The notes below the pieces were generated by a model. That model searched no databases and was not told the origin of the DNA. It saw nothing but the letters and a program-made list of their open reading frames with translations. Below are positions 53,725 through 63,086 of a stretch of DNA of 64,000 nucleotides, piece by piece. The stretch comes from Thalassomonas sp. RHCl1 (GTDB taxonomy: Bacteria > Pseudomonadota > Gammaproteobacteria > Enterobacterales > Alteromonadaceae). The position numbers and the translations under genes are program-made. The stretch covers positions 310,001 to 374,000 of the forward strand of contig NZ_CANDNZ010000002.1 in NCBI RefSeq assembly GCF_947387555.1, in the 5' to 3' direction. The stretch's first letter is position 1. Each line of letters starts with the position of its first letter.

Positions 53725-54855
53725 TTAGAGATCAAAATCATCAAAATCATCGGAAGACACCGCAGAGTCTACTTGTCCCACCAGGTAGCTGGAAATTTCC
53801 GTTTCCTGCGGCGCCACCTGGACATTATCGCTGACCAGGTAAGCATTCATCCAGGGCAGGGGATTGCTCTTGATGGTAAAGGGGCTGGTCAGGCCGATAG
53901 CCGCCAGGCGCTGGCTGGAGATGTATTCGATATACTGGTTTAAGATTTCGGCGTTGAGGCCGATCATAGAGCCGTCTTTAAACAGGTATTGGGCCCATTC
54001 CTTTTCCTGGTCGACAACATCAAGGAAAATCTGCAGCGCCTGATCTTTCATTTGCTCTGAGATTTCCTGCATTTCCGGGTCGTCTTTGCCCGACATCCAG
54101 TTATTAAGGATATGCTGGGTGCCGGTCAGGTGCAGGGCTTCATCGCGGGCAATGAGTTTAATGATCTTGGCATTGCCTTCGAGTAGTTCCCGCTCGGCAA
54201 AAGCAAAGGAACAGGCAAAGCTGACATAAAAGCGTATCGCTTCCAGGGCATTGACCGAACAAATCGCCAGGAATAACCGCTCTTTGAGTTTACGCTCTGA
54301 AACCTCAAGGGTTTTCCCGTCAACTTTATAGCTGCCTTCTCCCTGGGATTGCAGCAGCTGAGTGGTGAGGATGACGTCATCAAAATATTTGGCGATGCTG
54401 GTGGCTCGCTTTAATATCGCAGGATTAACCACGATATCGTCAAATACTTCACTGGGATCGGTAAACAGGTTACGTAAAATATGGGTGTAGGAGCGCGAGT
54501 GAATGGTTTCACTAAAAGCCCAGGTTTCCACCCAAGTTTCTACTTCCGGCAGGGAAACCAGCGGTAGCAGCACGGCATTGACGGAGCGGGCCGCCATGGA
54601 GTCGAGCAGGGTCTGGTATTTCAGGTTGGAAATAAAAATATGTTTTTCCGAGGCGGTCAGGCTTTGCCAGTCGGCCCTGTCTTTGGAAACATCGATTTCT
54701 TCCGGGCGCCAGAAAAAAGAAAGTTGTTTTTCAATCAACTTTTCAAATGCCTGATACCTTTGCTGGTCATAACGGGAAACATTAACGCTGTTCCCCATAA
54801 ACATAGGCTCTAACAAGGCATTGTTGGGCGTTTGATTGAATGTGGTGTACGACAT
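53725..54855 (-). CDS. nrdB: Ribonucleotide reductase class Ia beta subunit
   Basis: 376-aa NrdB, carrying the diiron-tyrosyl radical. The radical Tyr is in [10 protein letters not shown] (aligned with E. coli Tyr122); iron ligands lie in the [10 protein letters not shown] region and [17 protein letters not shown]. The C-terminal acidic tail binds NrdA. The length equals that of E. coli (376). It is separated from nrdA by ~120 bp including a strong hairpin terminator, so it gets less message than nrdA or is expressed by read-through. Confidence 0.96.
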   Translation of the reverse strand: MSYTTFNQTPNNALLEPMFMGNSVNVSRYDQQRYQAFEKLIEKQLSFFWRPEEIDVSKDRADWQSLTASEKHIFISNLKYQTLLDSMAARSVNAVLLPLVSLPEVETWVETWAFSETIHSRSYTHILRNLFTDPSEVFDDIVVNPAILKRATSIAKYFDDVILTTQLLQSQGEGSYKVDGKTLEVSERKLKERLFLAICSVNALEAIRFYVSFACSFAFAERELLEGNAKIIKLIARDEALHLTGTQHILNNWMSGKDDPEMQEISEQMKDQALQIFLDVVDQEKEWAQYLFKDGSMIGLNAEILNQYIEYISSQRLAAIGLTSPFTIKSNPLPWMNAYLVSDNVQVAPQETEISSYLVGQVDSAVSSDDFDDFDL

Positions 54856-54941
54856 TAAATACTCCTGGAAATCTCCCCCGGGGGAGATAGAAAAATCAAA
54901 AAATTGCGTAACGTTTGCAGCTTATGGTCTCTTTAGCGTGT

Positions 54942-54969
54942 AAAACCCGCAACCTGAGTTGCGGGTTTT
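54942..54969 (-). terminator. Hairpin terminator/attenuator between nrdA and nrdB
   Basis: AAAACCCGCAAC (54942-54953), loop CTGA, GTTGCGGGTTTT (54958-54969). It starts 8 bp past the nrdA stop, in the minus direction, and lies upstream of nrdB. Confidence 0.82.
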
Positions 54970-54976
54970 CGCTGGC

Positions 54977-57241
54977 TTAGATCTTACACGCACCGCCTTC
55001 ACAGCCGTCGTCTTGTCCCTGATCGCTGGCGCCGTCCCGGGTATTGTGATAATACATGGTTTTCACCCCAAGCTTGTAGGCGGTTAAAATATCCTTGAGG
55101 ATCTGCTTAACCGGTACCTTGCCCCCTTCGAAACGGGCGGGATCATAATTGGTGTTGGCGGAAATAGTCTGGTCAACAAATTTCTGCATGATGCCCACCA
55201 GTTCCAGGTAACCTTCATTGCTGGGGATATTCCATAACAATTCATAGTTATCCTTCAGGCGCTGATACTCAGGTACAACCTGCTTTAAGATCCCGTCTTT
55301 ACTGGCCTTGATGCTGATCAAGCCTCGCGGCGGCTCGATACCGTTAGTGGCATTGGAAATCTGCGACGAGGTTTCCGACGGCATCAGTGCCGATACGGTA
55401 GAGTTTCTTACTCCGTGCGCTTTAATGCTCTCACGCAGGCCTTCCCAGTCAAGGTGCAGCGGCTCATTGGTGATGTTATCGATATCTTTCTTATAGGTAT
55501 CAACCGGTAAGATGCCCTGGGACAAGCGGGTTTCGTTAAACTTAGGACAGGCACCTTGCTCTTTTGCCAGTTCATTTGATGCTTTGAGCAGGTAATACTG
55601 TATCGCTTCAAAAGTGCGGTGAGTCAGGTTGTTGGCACTGCCGTTGGAGTAATACACGCCGTTTTTCGCCAGGTAATAGGCAAAGTTAATCACACCTATA
55701 CCTAAGGTACGGCGCCCCATGGTGGCATTTAACGCTGCCGGTACCGGGTAGTCCTGGTAGTCGAGCAGGCTGTCCAGGGCGCGTACCGCCAGATCTGCCA
55801 GGCCTTCTAACTCATCGAGGGAGTCGATGGCGCCTAAGTTAAAGGCGGACAGGGTACATAAGGCAATTTCGCCGTCGGGATCGTTAACATCTTCCATCGG
55901 TTTGGTCGGCAGGGCGATTTCCAGGCATAAGTTACTCTGGCGAATCGGGGCTACTGTTGGCTCAAACGGCGTGTGGGTGTTGCAGTGGTCGACGTTTTGC
56001 AGATAGATACGGCCGGTGCTGGCACGTTCCTGGGCAAACAGGGTAAACAATTCAATCGCCTTGATACGCTTTTTACGGATGGAATCATCCTGTTCGTACT
56101 TGCAGTAAAGTTCTTCGAATTTATCCTGATCGGCAAAGAAAGCTTCGTAAAGGCCGGGTACATCGCTCGGGCTGAACAAAGTGATAGATTCCCCTTTGAT
56201 CAGGCGCTGGTACATCAGCTTGTTAAATTGCACGCCGTAATCTAAGTGGCGGACACGGTTTTCTTCAACACCGCGGTTGTTTTTCAACACCAGCAGGCTT
56301 TCGACTTCCAGGTGCCATAACGGGTAGAACAAGGTGGCTGCGCCGCCGCGAACACCGCCTTGCGAACAGCTTTTTACTGCCGTCTGGAAATGCTTATAAA
56401 ACGGGATACAGCCGGTGTGGAAGGCTTCACCGTTACGGATATTACTGCCCAGGGCACGGATACGGCCGGCATTAATACCGATCCCGGCACGCTGCGACAC
56501 ATATTTTACGATCGCACTTGAGGTGGCATTAATCGAGTCCAGGCTGTCGGCACATTCAATCAGCACACAAGAAGAGAACTGACGGGTCGGGGTACGTACG
56601 CCGGACATAATAGGGGTCGGCAATGACAGCTTAAAGGTGGAAATGGCGTGATAGAAATTTTCCACATAAGTTAACCGGGTGTCTTTAGAGTATTTGGCAA
56701 ATAAGCAGGCGGCAACCAGGATATAAAGAAATTGCGCGCTTTCATAAATTTCACCGCTGACCCGGTTTTGCACCAGATATTTACCTTCAAGCTGTTTAAC
56801 AGCGGCATAGCTGAAATCAAGATCCCGGCTATGGTCGATAAAGCTTTCCATCTGGGCAAATTCAGCTTCGGTATAATCGCTGAGCAGGTGCTGGTCGTAT
56901 TTGCCAGCTTCCACCATTTTCACTACCTGATCGTAGAGTTTAGGCGGTTCAAACTGGCCATAGGCTTTTTTACGCAAGTGGAAAACGGCAAGGCGGGCGG
57001 CCAGGTACTGATAATCAGGGGCTTCTTCGGAGATCAGATCGGCAGCTGCCTTGATGATGGTTTCATGAATATCTTCGGTCTTGATACCGTCATAAAACTG
57101 AATATGTGATTTTAATTCAACTTGTGAGACTGATACCTGATCCAGGCCTTCCGCCGCCCAGGTGATCACCCGATGGATTTTTTCTAAATCAATGAGTTCT
57201 TTTTCACCATTTCGTTTCGTTACAAAAAGATTACTGTTCAT
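54977..57241 (-). CDS. nrdA: Ribonucleotide reductase class Ia alpha subunit
   Basis: 754-aa NrdA reducing NDPs to dNDPs. An N-terminal ATP cone (VTKRNGEKELIDLEKIHRV) gives dATP feedback control. Active-site Cys are in RQFSSCVLIE and ALCTLSAFN, with NLCLEI between; the C-terminal redox pair is in DDGCEGGACKI, as in E. coli. Two NrdR boxes lie upstream. It forms a unit with nrdB and the ferredoxin, interrupted by a terminator-like hairpin after the stop. Confidence 0.96.
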   Translation of the reverse strand: MNSNLFVTKRNGEKELIDLEKIHRVITWAAEGLDQVSVSQVELKSHIQFYDGIKTEDIHETIIKAAADLISEEAPDYQYLAARLAVFHLRKKAYGQFEPPKLYDQVVKMVEAGKYDQHLLSDYTEAEFAQMESFIDHSRDLDFSYAAVKQLEGKYLVQNRVSGEIYESAQFLYILVAACLFAKYSKDTRLTYVENFYHAISTFKLSLPTPIMSGVRTPTRQFSSCVLIECADSLDSINATSSAIVKYVSQRAGIGINAGRIRALGSNIRNGEAFHTGCIPFYKHFQTAVKSCSQGGVRGGAATLFYPLWHLEVESLLVLKNNRGVEENRVRHLDYGVQFNKLMYQRLIKGESITLFSPSDVPGLYEAFFADQDKFEELYCKYEQDDSIRKKRIKAIELFTLFAQERASTGRIYLQNVDHCNTHTPFEPTVAPIRQSNLCLEIALPTKPMEDVNDPDGEIALCTLSAFNLGAIDSLDELEGLADLAVRALDSLLDYQDYPVPAALNATMGRRTLGIGVINFAYYLAKNGVYYSNGSANNLTHRTFEAIQYYLLKASNELAKEQGACPKFNETRLSQGILPVDTYKKDIDNITNEPLHLDWEGLRESIKAHGVRNSTVSALMPSETSSQISNATNGIEPPRGLISIKASKDGILKQVVPEYQRLKDNYELLWNIPSNEGYLELVGIMQKFVDQTISANTNYDPARFEGGKVPVKQILKDILTAYKLGVKTMYYHNTRDGASDQGQDDGCEGGACKI

Positions 57242-57340
57242 GAAATACCCGTAAAGCCAATTATTGTTTTAATTACCCGTTTATAGCGGCGAAAAAAAGT
57301 CTTCTGCGAATTTTTTGAATAAATTTGCTGAATAACTAAT

Positions 57341-57356
57341 GCACAATATATAGGGG
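57341..57356. promoter_or_regulatory. NrdR box 1 upstream of nrdA
   Basis: Read on the gene strand, CCCCTATATATTGTGC fits the NrdR consensus acaCwAtATaTwGtgt in its whole core. Confidence 0.75.
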
Positions 57357-57371
57357 TGTTTGAAAAATTCA

Positions 57372-57387
57372 TCACAAGATAATGAGG
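57372..57387. promoter_or_regulatory. NrdR box 2 (degenerate) upstream of nrdA
   Basis: TCACAAGATAATGAGG begins exactly 31 bp after box 1. The 31-bp (three-turn) spacing is the usual NrdR pair, which supports this weaker match. Confidence 0.6.
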
Positions 57388-57647
57388 TTTTAAGGCTATT
57401 GCAAGCCTAAAAATCCCTTGCATTTTTCTAAAATGTTGCTCTCAAAAAACATGTTAGTAGTAACTAACTTAGCACATCTGTTTTATTTTGATATTTAGTA
57501 AACGCAACGATTATTTTGTCTTAATTTCTTCTCTATAATTATTTTGAACTAAGTTCAGTTATTTTTTATCACTTGTTGAAATAAAAATGTTAAAACACCT
57601 ATTTTACAAAAGCTTACTTTTAATTGTTCTTTGTTTAACCAACCTGG

Positions 57648-58313
57648 TTATAAAATAAACGCCAGAATTTGTGCCGGATCTTCGGCGAGTAAATCCGCCT
57701 GCCATGAACGGCACACACCCGTGTCGGCAATATAACCCCATTGCGCCACTATAGTGGCCATTTTAGCGTCATTTCCTGCCTGGATATCCCGCAGGGCATC
57801 ACCGACATAGACGCATTGCTCTGGAGGGAGGGCAAGCTGCTCGCTGGCATATAATAACGGCGCCGGGTGCGGCTTACGCTGCGCCAAACTGTCGCCGCCT
57901 ACCGTCACGGCGCAATGTGCGAACAGCGGATAATGGGGCAGCAGTTTTTGTGTCAGGGCGATAGGTTTGTTGGTCACTACGCCCCAGGGAATGTCATGCT
58001 CGTTTAAAGCCGTTAATAACGGGGCTATGCCCTGGTAAAAGCAGGTATGTTTGGCAATGTTTTCACGGTAATAGCGTAAAAACTGCTGGCGCAGCTGCTC
58101 GTAATCTAATTCGGTCAGGGCATCGCCGAAACCGAGTTCGAGCAAACCTTTGGCGCCGTCGGAGGCCACCGGGCGAAAAGCCTCTGGCGGGACCTTGGGC
58201 ATGTCATGCTGTTCAAGCACATGGTTTAGTGCTGCGCCTAAATCATTGGCGGTATCGAGCAGGGTGCCGTCGAGATCAAACAGCACCCCTTGGTAGCGGT
58301 TGTTCTTGGTCAT
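57648..58313 (-). CDS. gph: HAD-IA hydrolase, phosphoglycolate phosphatase-like
   Basis: 221-aa HAD hydrolase. Motif I LFDLDGTLLDTANDLGAAL, motif II VVTNKP, motif III Lys in QRKPHPAPLL, motif IV YVGDALRDIQAGNDA. All catalytic residues are present. Gph-like: it would dephosphorylate 2-phosphoglycolate or a similar sugar acid. I prefer ATG 58313, which has AGGAAG eight bases upstream; a GTG at 58319 overlaps the ubiG stop but is too near that site. Co-transcribed with ubiG, a common pair in gammaproteobacteria. Confidence 0.85.
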   Translation of the reverse strand: MTKNNRYQGVLFDLDGTLLDTANDLGAALNHVLEQHDMPKVPPEAFRPVASDGAKGLLELGFGDALTELDYEQLRQQFLRYYRENIAKHTCFYQGIAPLLTALNEHDIPWGVVTNKPIALTQKLLPHYPLFAHCAVTVGGDSLAQRKPHPAPLLYASEQLALPPEQCVYVGDALRDIQAGNDAKMATIVAQWGYIADTGVCRSWQADLLAEDPAQILAFIL

Positions 58314-58315
58314 GA

Positions 58316-59023
58316 TCACAGCTTCCTACAGCACAACAGGTAGTTAACATCCAGTCCCGGGGCCAGCTTATGGTTTTCCGTCAGCGGATTATAATGGATG
58401 CCGGTGGCATCGATACATTTTAGTTCGCTAGCCTCTGCCCAGGAAATCAAGGTTGAAGGGCGGATAAATTTATCATGGTCATGGGTGCCGTCCGGCACCA
58501 GCTTGAATAATTTTTCTGCTGCGACAATCGCCAGTAAATAGGCTTTAACGGATTTATTTAAGGTGGAGAAAAACACCAGGCCGCCGGGTTTGACCATATC
58601 GCTACAGGCTCTGACAATGGAAGCGGGATCCGGGACATGCTCGAGCATTTCCATACAGGTGACCACATCATAGGTTTCTGGCTGGCTTTGCGCCTGGGCC
58701 TCGGCGGTAATTTTCTGGTAATTAACGGTAACGCCTCCTTCCAGGGCATGTAACTTGGCGACCTTAAGGGGCTCTTCCCCCATATCGATACCGGTAACAT
58801 CACCGCCTAATTTGGCCAGGCTTTCGGCGAGTATGCCGCCGCCACAACCGACATCAATGATCTTTTTGCCGAAGATATCACCCAGATGTTGCGTAATAAA
58901 CTGCAGGCGCAGCGGATTAATTTGATGCAGGGGTTTAAAATCTCCGCTTAAGTCCCACCACTGGCTGGCAACTTTTTCAAATTTCGCGATTTCATCCGGG
59001 TTTACATTGATTGATTCTGACAT
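58316..59023 (-). CDS. ubiG: Ubiquinone biosynthesis O-methyltransferase
   Basis: 235-aa UbiG, which performs both O-methylations in ubiquinone synthesis. SAM motif [19 protein letters not shown], post-motif [42 protein letters not shown], and [14 protein letters not shown] near the membrane-binding region. The start is ATG 59023 ([19 protein letters not shown]), the standard UbiG N-terminus; the open frame to 59188 adds 55 unconserved residues. No strong ribosome site is seen. First gene of a unit with the HAD phosphatase. Confidence 0.94.
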   Translation of the reverse strand: MSESINVNPDEIAKFEKVASQWWDLSGDFKPLHQINPLRLQFITQHLGDIFGKKIIDVGCGGGILAESLAKLGGDVTGIDMGEEPLKVAKLHALEGGVTVNYQKITAEAQAQSQPETYDVVTCMEMLEHVPDPASIVRACSDMVKPGGLVFFSTLNKSVKAYLLAIVAAEKLFKLVPDGTHDHDKFIRPSTLISWAEASELKCIDATGIHYNPLTENHKLAPGLDVNYLLCCRKL

Positions 59024-59250
59024 GTAGGGTTTAGCATTTATTGATAGATGAGAGGATTCTAAACCAAACTTGTCGGCAAACCTAGTGATTAACATCAAGA
59101 AATTGTTATCTAGTGGCGAAAGGGTTTTATTCGTTTGCTTTGCTGTATTGCGGCACAAAAACCAATGGATTTGGGGTGAATTTACCATTGCTTTTATTAT
59201 AGGGGGCTCATAAATTAATATGCAGACTCACGAACATAAGTTTATAGATA

Positions 59251-59805
59251 ATGAAAACAATCACAGAGCAACTGGCCAATTATAAAAGCGTCCATCTTAA
59301 CCGCAACAATATCATTACCCATTTTATCGGTATTCCGCTGATCATCTTCGCGATTGCCCTGGTGCTGAGCACGGTCACCTTTGAGGTGTCATTAGATGCC
59401 GCTAGCCTGCCTGATTTTATCAACGGCGATTATCGCTTTACCCTGGCCTTAGCCATTGCAGCAGCTGTTATGGTGTATTACTTTATTCTGCATATTCCCC
59501 TGGCGCTGATGATACTGGTTTGTTTCTTCCCTATTTTTTATGGTGCGCACCAAGTTGCTCAAGGGGAGGGCAGCTACGTGCTGGCGGGAGTTACCTTTTT
59601 TGTCGGTTGGGTTTTTCAATTTATCGGCCATGGTTTTGAAAAAGCCAAACCCGCTTTTATTGATGATTTAAATCAGCTGTTGATAGGGCCGCTGTTTTTA
59701 ATTGCCGAAATTTATTTTATCCTGGGACTCAATAAGGCGATGGCGAAAGATATTCATGAGCAGGCGGTGGAGAAACGTCACCTGCTGGAGCAGGCAAAAG
59801 CATAA
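59251..59805 (+). CDS. DUF962/Mpo1-like membrane protein
   Basis: 184-aa integral membrane protein of the Mpo1/YGL010w (DUF962) family. It has four or five membrane helices and the family His motifs: THFIGIPL (~residues 24-31) and VFQFIGHGFEKAKPAFIDDL, followed by LIGPLFLIAEIYFILGL. Yeast Mpo1 is an iron-dependent dioxygenase in fatty-acid alpha-oxidation; the conserved His residues are present, so a similar reaction is possible, but bacterial members are untested. Monocistronic between ubiG (divergent) and gyrA. Confidence 0.87.
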   Translation: MKTITEQLANYKSVHLNRNNIITHFIGIPLIIFAIALVLSTVTFEVSLDAASLPDFINGDYRFTLALAIAAAVMVYYFILHIPLALMILVCFFPIFYGAHQVAQGEGSYVLAGVTFFVGWVFQFIGHGFEKAKPAFIDDLNQLLIGPLFLIAEIYFILGLNKAMAKDIHEQAVEKRHLLEQAKA

Positions 59806-60148
59806 GTTTATAGTCGCTGTTCCCGGCCGGGCTATGCTTTGGCCGGGTAAGAGCACAGCTCCCGCAGCCCATTGCGGTTAAATTCTAACCTTTTCCTGCT
59901 TTTTATCGCAGTATCGTCATATAAAGAGCAAAAAAAACTTTCCTACCCTCTTAAGGTTTATTCCCTTTTTTATCAGTGAATTATGTTTGTGCCTTGCCGA
60001 TAAAACCAGCGATTTTTCCACCGGGAAACCAGAGTTAAAATTATCCCTCACAAAGCAGTATTGCCGACCAAACTTTTGTGCTAATATCCCCAGTCGATTA
60101 AGAATAATAAGTTCGAAAATTTTCTGATTTAAGGGATACCGTCGATTT
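59806..60148. other. Gene-free stretch with gyrA control region
   Basis: About 340 bases. An inverted repeat CCCGGCC/GGCCGGG (59822-59847) lacks a T-run. The gyrA promoter lies near the right end. No gene is seen. Confidence 0.5.
60061..60087 (+). promoter_or_regulatory. Candidate gyrA promoter
   Basis: Extended -10 TGCTAATAT (60079-60087) with TTGCCG at 60061-60066; the spacer is short (15 bp), so the extended -10 may carry it. The leader is ~55 bp. Confidence 0.4.
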
Positions 60149-62824
60149 ATGACCGATCTGGCTAAAGAAATAGTTCCAGTTAATATTGAAGATGAGCTTA
60201 AAACCTCATACTTAGATTACGCCATGAGCGTAATTGTCGGGCGTGCACTTCCAGATGTACGCGATGGCCTCAAACCCGTTCACCGCCGCGTATTATACGC
60301 CATGAACGTCTTGGGCAACGACTGGAATAAAGCATATAAAAAGTCTGCCCGTGTAGTTGGTGACGTTATCGGTAAATATCACCCGCATGGTGATACCGCT
60401 GTTTATGACACAATCGTCAGGATGGCGCAGCCATTCTCTTTACGTTACATGTTGGTTGACGGACAAGGTAACTTCGGCTCGGTTGACGGTGATTCTGCCG
60501 CGGCGATGCGTTATACCGAAATCCGCATGGCAAAAATTGCCCATTCCATCCTGGCGGACTTAGATAAAGAAACCGTTGATTTCGTGCCTAACTACGACGG
60601 CACCGAACATATACCGGCGGTAATGCCGACCCGCATTCCTAACTTGCTGGTAAACGGTACTTCGGGTATTGCCGTGGGCATGGCGACTAACATACCGCCC
60701 CATAACTTAACCGAAGTAATCAATGGTTGTCTGGCGCTGATTGATAACAGTGATATTTCTATTGAAGAAATTATGGAGCATATCCCGGGACCAGATTTCC
60801 CGACCGCGGGTATCATCAGTGGCCGTGCCGGCATTCAAGAAGCCTATCGCACCGGCCGCGGTAAGATAAAAATTCGCGCCCGTGCTGAAATTGAAGTCAA
60901 CGAAGCTTCGGGTAAAGAAACCATTATTGTTCACGAATTACCTTACCAGGTGAACAAGGCACGCCTGATTGAAAAAATGGCGGAACTGGTTAAAGAAAAA
61001 CGCATTGAAGGCATTTCCGCCCTGCGCGACGAGTCGGATAAAGACGGCATGCGCATGGTGATTGAAGTTAAGCGCGGCGAAGTTGGCGAGGTGGTATTAA
61101 ACAACCTTTATAAGCTGACACAAATGCAGGTTTCTTTTGGTTTGAATATGGTGGCACTGGCAAACGGCCAGCCGAAACTGTTCAACATCAAAGAAATGCT
61201 CGAAGCTTTTGTCTTGCACCGCCGTGAAGTGGTGACCCGCCGGACCATCTTTGAATTGCGTAAAGCCCGTGAGCGCGCACATATCTTAGAAGGTTTGTCG
61301 ATTGCATTAGCGAATATCGATCCGATTATTGAACTCATTAAAAACTCACCGTCGCCAAGTGATGCCAAGGAAGCCTTGGTTTCCCGTGGCTGGGCCTTAG
61401 GTAATGTTGCCGATATGCTTAGCGCTGCAGGTAATGATGCCGCACGTCCTGAGTGGCTGGAGCCTGAATTTGGGATCCGTGACGGTCAGTATTACTTAAC
61501 CATTCAGCAAGCCCAGGCGATCCTGGACTTAAGGCTGCATAAGTTAACCGGCTTAGAACATGAAAAAATTCTAAGTGAGTACAAAGCGTTATTAGACCTT
61601 ATTGCTGAATTGATGCATATTCTTGCCTCTCCTGAGCGTTTGATGGAAGTTATTCGCGAAGAGCTGGAAGTGATCCGTGATGATTTTGGTGATGAGCGTC
61701 GTACCGAGATAAGCTCTGCTTCCCATGATCTTTCCATGGAAGACTTGATCAACGAAGAAGATGTTGTGGTGACCCTGTCCCATGAAGGTTATGTCAAATA
61801 TCAGGCATTAACCGATTATGAAGCCCAGCGCCGTGGCGGTAAGGGTAAGGCAGCCACTAAGATGAAGGAAGAAGATTTCATCGAACGTCTGCTGGTAGCT
61901 AATACCCATGATACTATTTTATGTTTCTCCAACCGGGGACGCATGTACTGGTTAAAAGTGTTCCAGTTGCCGCTGGCAAGCAGAACGGCCCGTGGCCGTC
62001 CGATTGTTAACATCTTGCCGTTAGAAGATAACGAACGCATTACCGCCATCTTGCCGGTACGCGAATACGAAGAAGATAAATATATCTTTATGGCAACGGC
62101 ATCGGGTACGGTGAAGAAAACCCGCTTGACGGAATATTCCCGTCCGCGCGCCAACGGTATTATTGCCATTAACTTACGTGAAGACGATACCCTGATCGGG
62201 GTCGACATCACTAACGGCGACAACGATATCATGTTGTTCTCCGATGCCGGTAAGGTGGTACGTTTTACCGAAGGCAAGAAAAATCCGGATGATGAGAACT
62301 TCGTTGTTAAACCGGTTGGCCGTAATGCCACCGGGGTACGCGGCATGAAGCTTGAAGGTGACGAGAAAGTGGTCTCACTTATCGTGCCTCATAACGAAGG
62401 GCCGGTACTGACGGTAACCCAGAACGGCTTTGGTAAACGTACCGAGCTGGAAGAATATCCGGCCAAGAGCCGTGCCACTAAAGGTGTGGTTTCCATTAAG
62501 GTCAGTGAACGTAACGGCCCTGTTGTCGGCGCGGTGCAGGTGGAAGAGCAGGATGAAATTATGCTGATCACCGATAACGGTACTCTGGTACGCACCCGGG
62601 TGAATGAGGTCAGCGTTATCGGCCGTAATACCCAGGGGGTACGTTTGATCCGTACCGCGGACGACGAACATGTGGTGGCCTTGCAGCGCATCGATGAAAT
62701 CGAAGAAAGCGAGCAAGCGGGTGAAGAAGCTGCCCAGTCTTCAGCCGAAGTCACAGATGTTTCAGCCGAGCAGGGCGCTGCTGAAAATGACGGTGAAGCG
62801 CTCAGCGGCGGTGAAGAGGAATAA
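60149..62824 (+). CDS. gyrA: DNA gyrase subunit A
   Basis: 891-aa GyrA, breakage-reunion subunit of gyrase (type IIA topoisomerase). The N-terminus is nearly that of E. coli ([20 protein letters not shown]). The catalytic Tyr122 is in [13 protein letters not shown]. The quinolone-determining region reads [17 protein letters not shown]: residue 83 is Thr (Ser in E. coli; Thr in wild-type Pseudomonas) and 87 is Asp. The DNA-wrapping C-terminal domain has the GyrA-box QRRGGKGK (~residues 562-569). An acidic tail (~870-891) follows. Monocistronic with a terminator at 62846. Confidence 0.97.
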   Translation: MTDLAKEIVPVNIEDELKTSYLDYAMSVIVGRALPDVRDGLKPVHRRVLYAMNVLGNDWNKAYKKSARVVGDVIGKYHPHGDTAVYDTIVRMAQPFSLRYMLVDGQGNFGSVDGDSAAAMRYTEIRMAKIAHSILADLDKETVDFVPNYDGTEHIPAVMPTRIPNLLVNGTSGIAVGMATNIPPHNLTEVINGCLALIDNSDISIEEIMEHIPGPDFPTAGIISGRAGIQEAYRTGRGKIKIRARAEIEVNEASGKETIIVHELPYQVNKARLIEKMAELVKEKRIEGISALRDESDKDGMRMVIEVKRGEVGEVVLNNLYKLTQMQVSFGLNMVALANGQPKLFNIKEMLEAFVLHRREVVTRRTIFELRKARERAHILEGLSIALANIDPIIELIKNSPSPSDAKEALVSRGWALGNVADMLSAAGNDAARPEWLEPEFGIRDGQYYLTIQQAQAILDLRLHKLTGLEHEKILSEYKALLDLIAELMHILASPERLMEVIREELEVIRDDFGDERRTEISSASHDLSMEDLINEEDVVVTLSHEGYVKYQALTDYEAQRRGGKGKAATKMKEEDFIERLLVANTHDTILCFSNRGRMYWLKVFQLPLASRTARGRPIVNILPLEDNERITAILPVREYEEDKYIFMATASGTVKKTRLTEYSRPRANGIIAINLREDDTLIGVDITNGDNDIMLFSDAGKVVRFTEGKKNPDDENFVVKPVGRNATGVRGMKLEGDEKVVSLIVPHNEGPVLTVTQNGFGKRTELEEYPAKSRATKGVVSIKVSERNGPVVGAVQVEEQDEIMLITDNGTLVRTRVNEVSVIGRNTQGVRLIRTADDEHVVALQRIDEIEESEQAGEEAAQSSAEVTDVSAEQGAAENDGEALSGGEEE

Positions 62825-62845
62825 TCACCGCAACGAAGAAGGATT

Positions 62846-62869
62846 AAGGGCGGATTACCGCCCTTTTTT
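62846..62869 (+). terminator. Terminator of gyrA
   Basis: AAGGGCGG, loop ATTA, CCGCCC followed by six T; 21 bp past the stop. Confidence 0.9.
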
Positions 62870-63086
62870 ATTTACAGGAGGTAATGTATGTCATGGCTTC
62901 ACGGATGAAGAGGGATGACACTTTCATCTTTGCTGTTATCGCTGACTTGACAGCATTAGCTGAGTAAGATGATAAGTGAGATAAGTGGTATTTAGCTTTG
63001 GCGAAAATTTTGGTAACTTTTTTAAGACTCTTTTGAAGATAACGAAGAAAAAGCAAAACACTATTAACAGAGGATAATTGCGTTAT

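Larger units (their letters stand above)
57242..57647. other. nrdA control region and gene-free stretch
   Basis: About 400 bases, AT-rich, between nrdA and the HAD phosphatase gene. The half near nrdA holds two NrdR boxes; the half near 57500-57640 holds no gene, and no terminator for the preceding unit stands out. Confidence 0.6.

Noticed and set aside
59024-59188. 55-residue N-terminal extension of UbiG
   Set aside because: UbiG family begins at the [11 protein letters not shown] Met; the extra part is unconserved in character.
61816-62346. 176-aa minus-strand frame inside gyrA
   Set aside because: Antisense shadow of a conserved gene without ribosome site.
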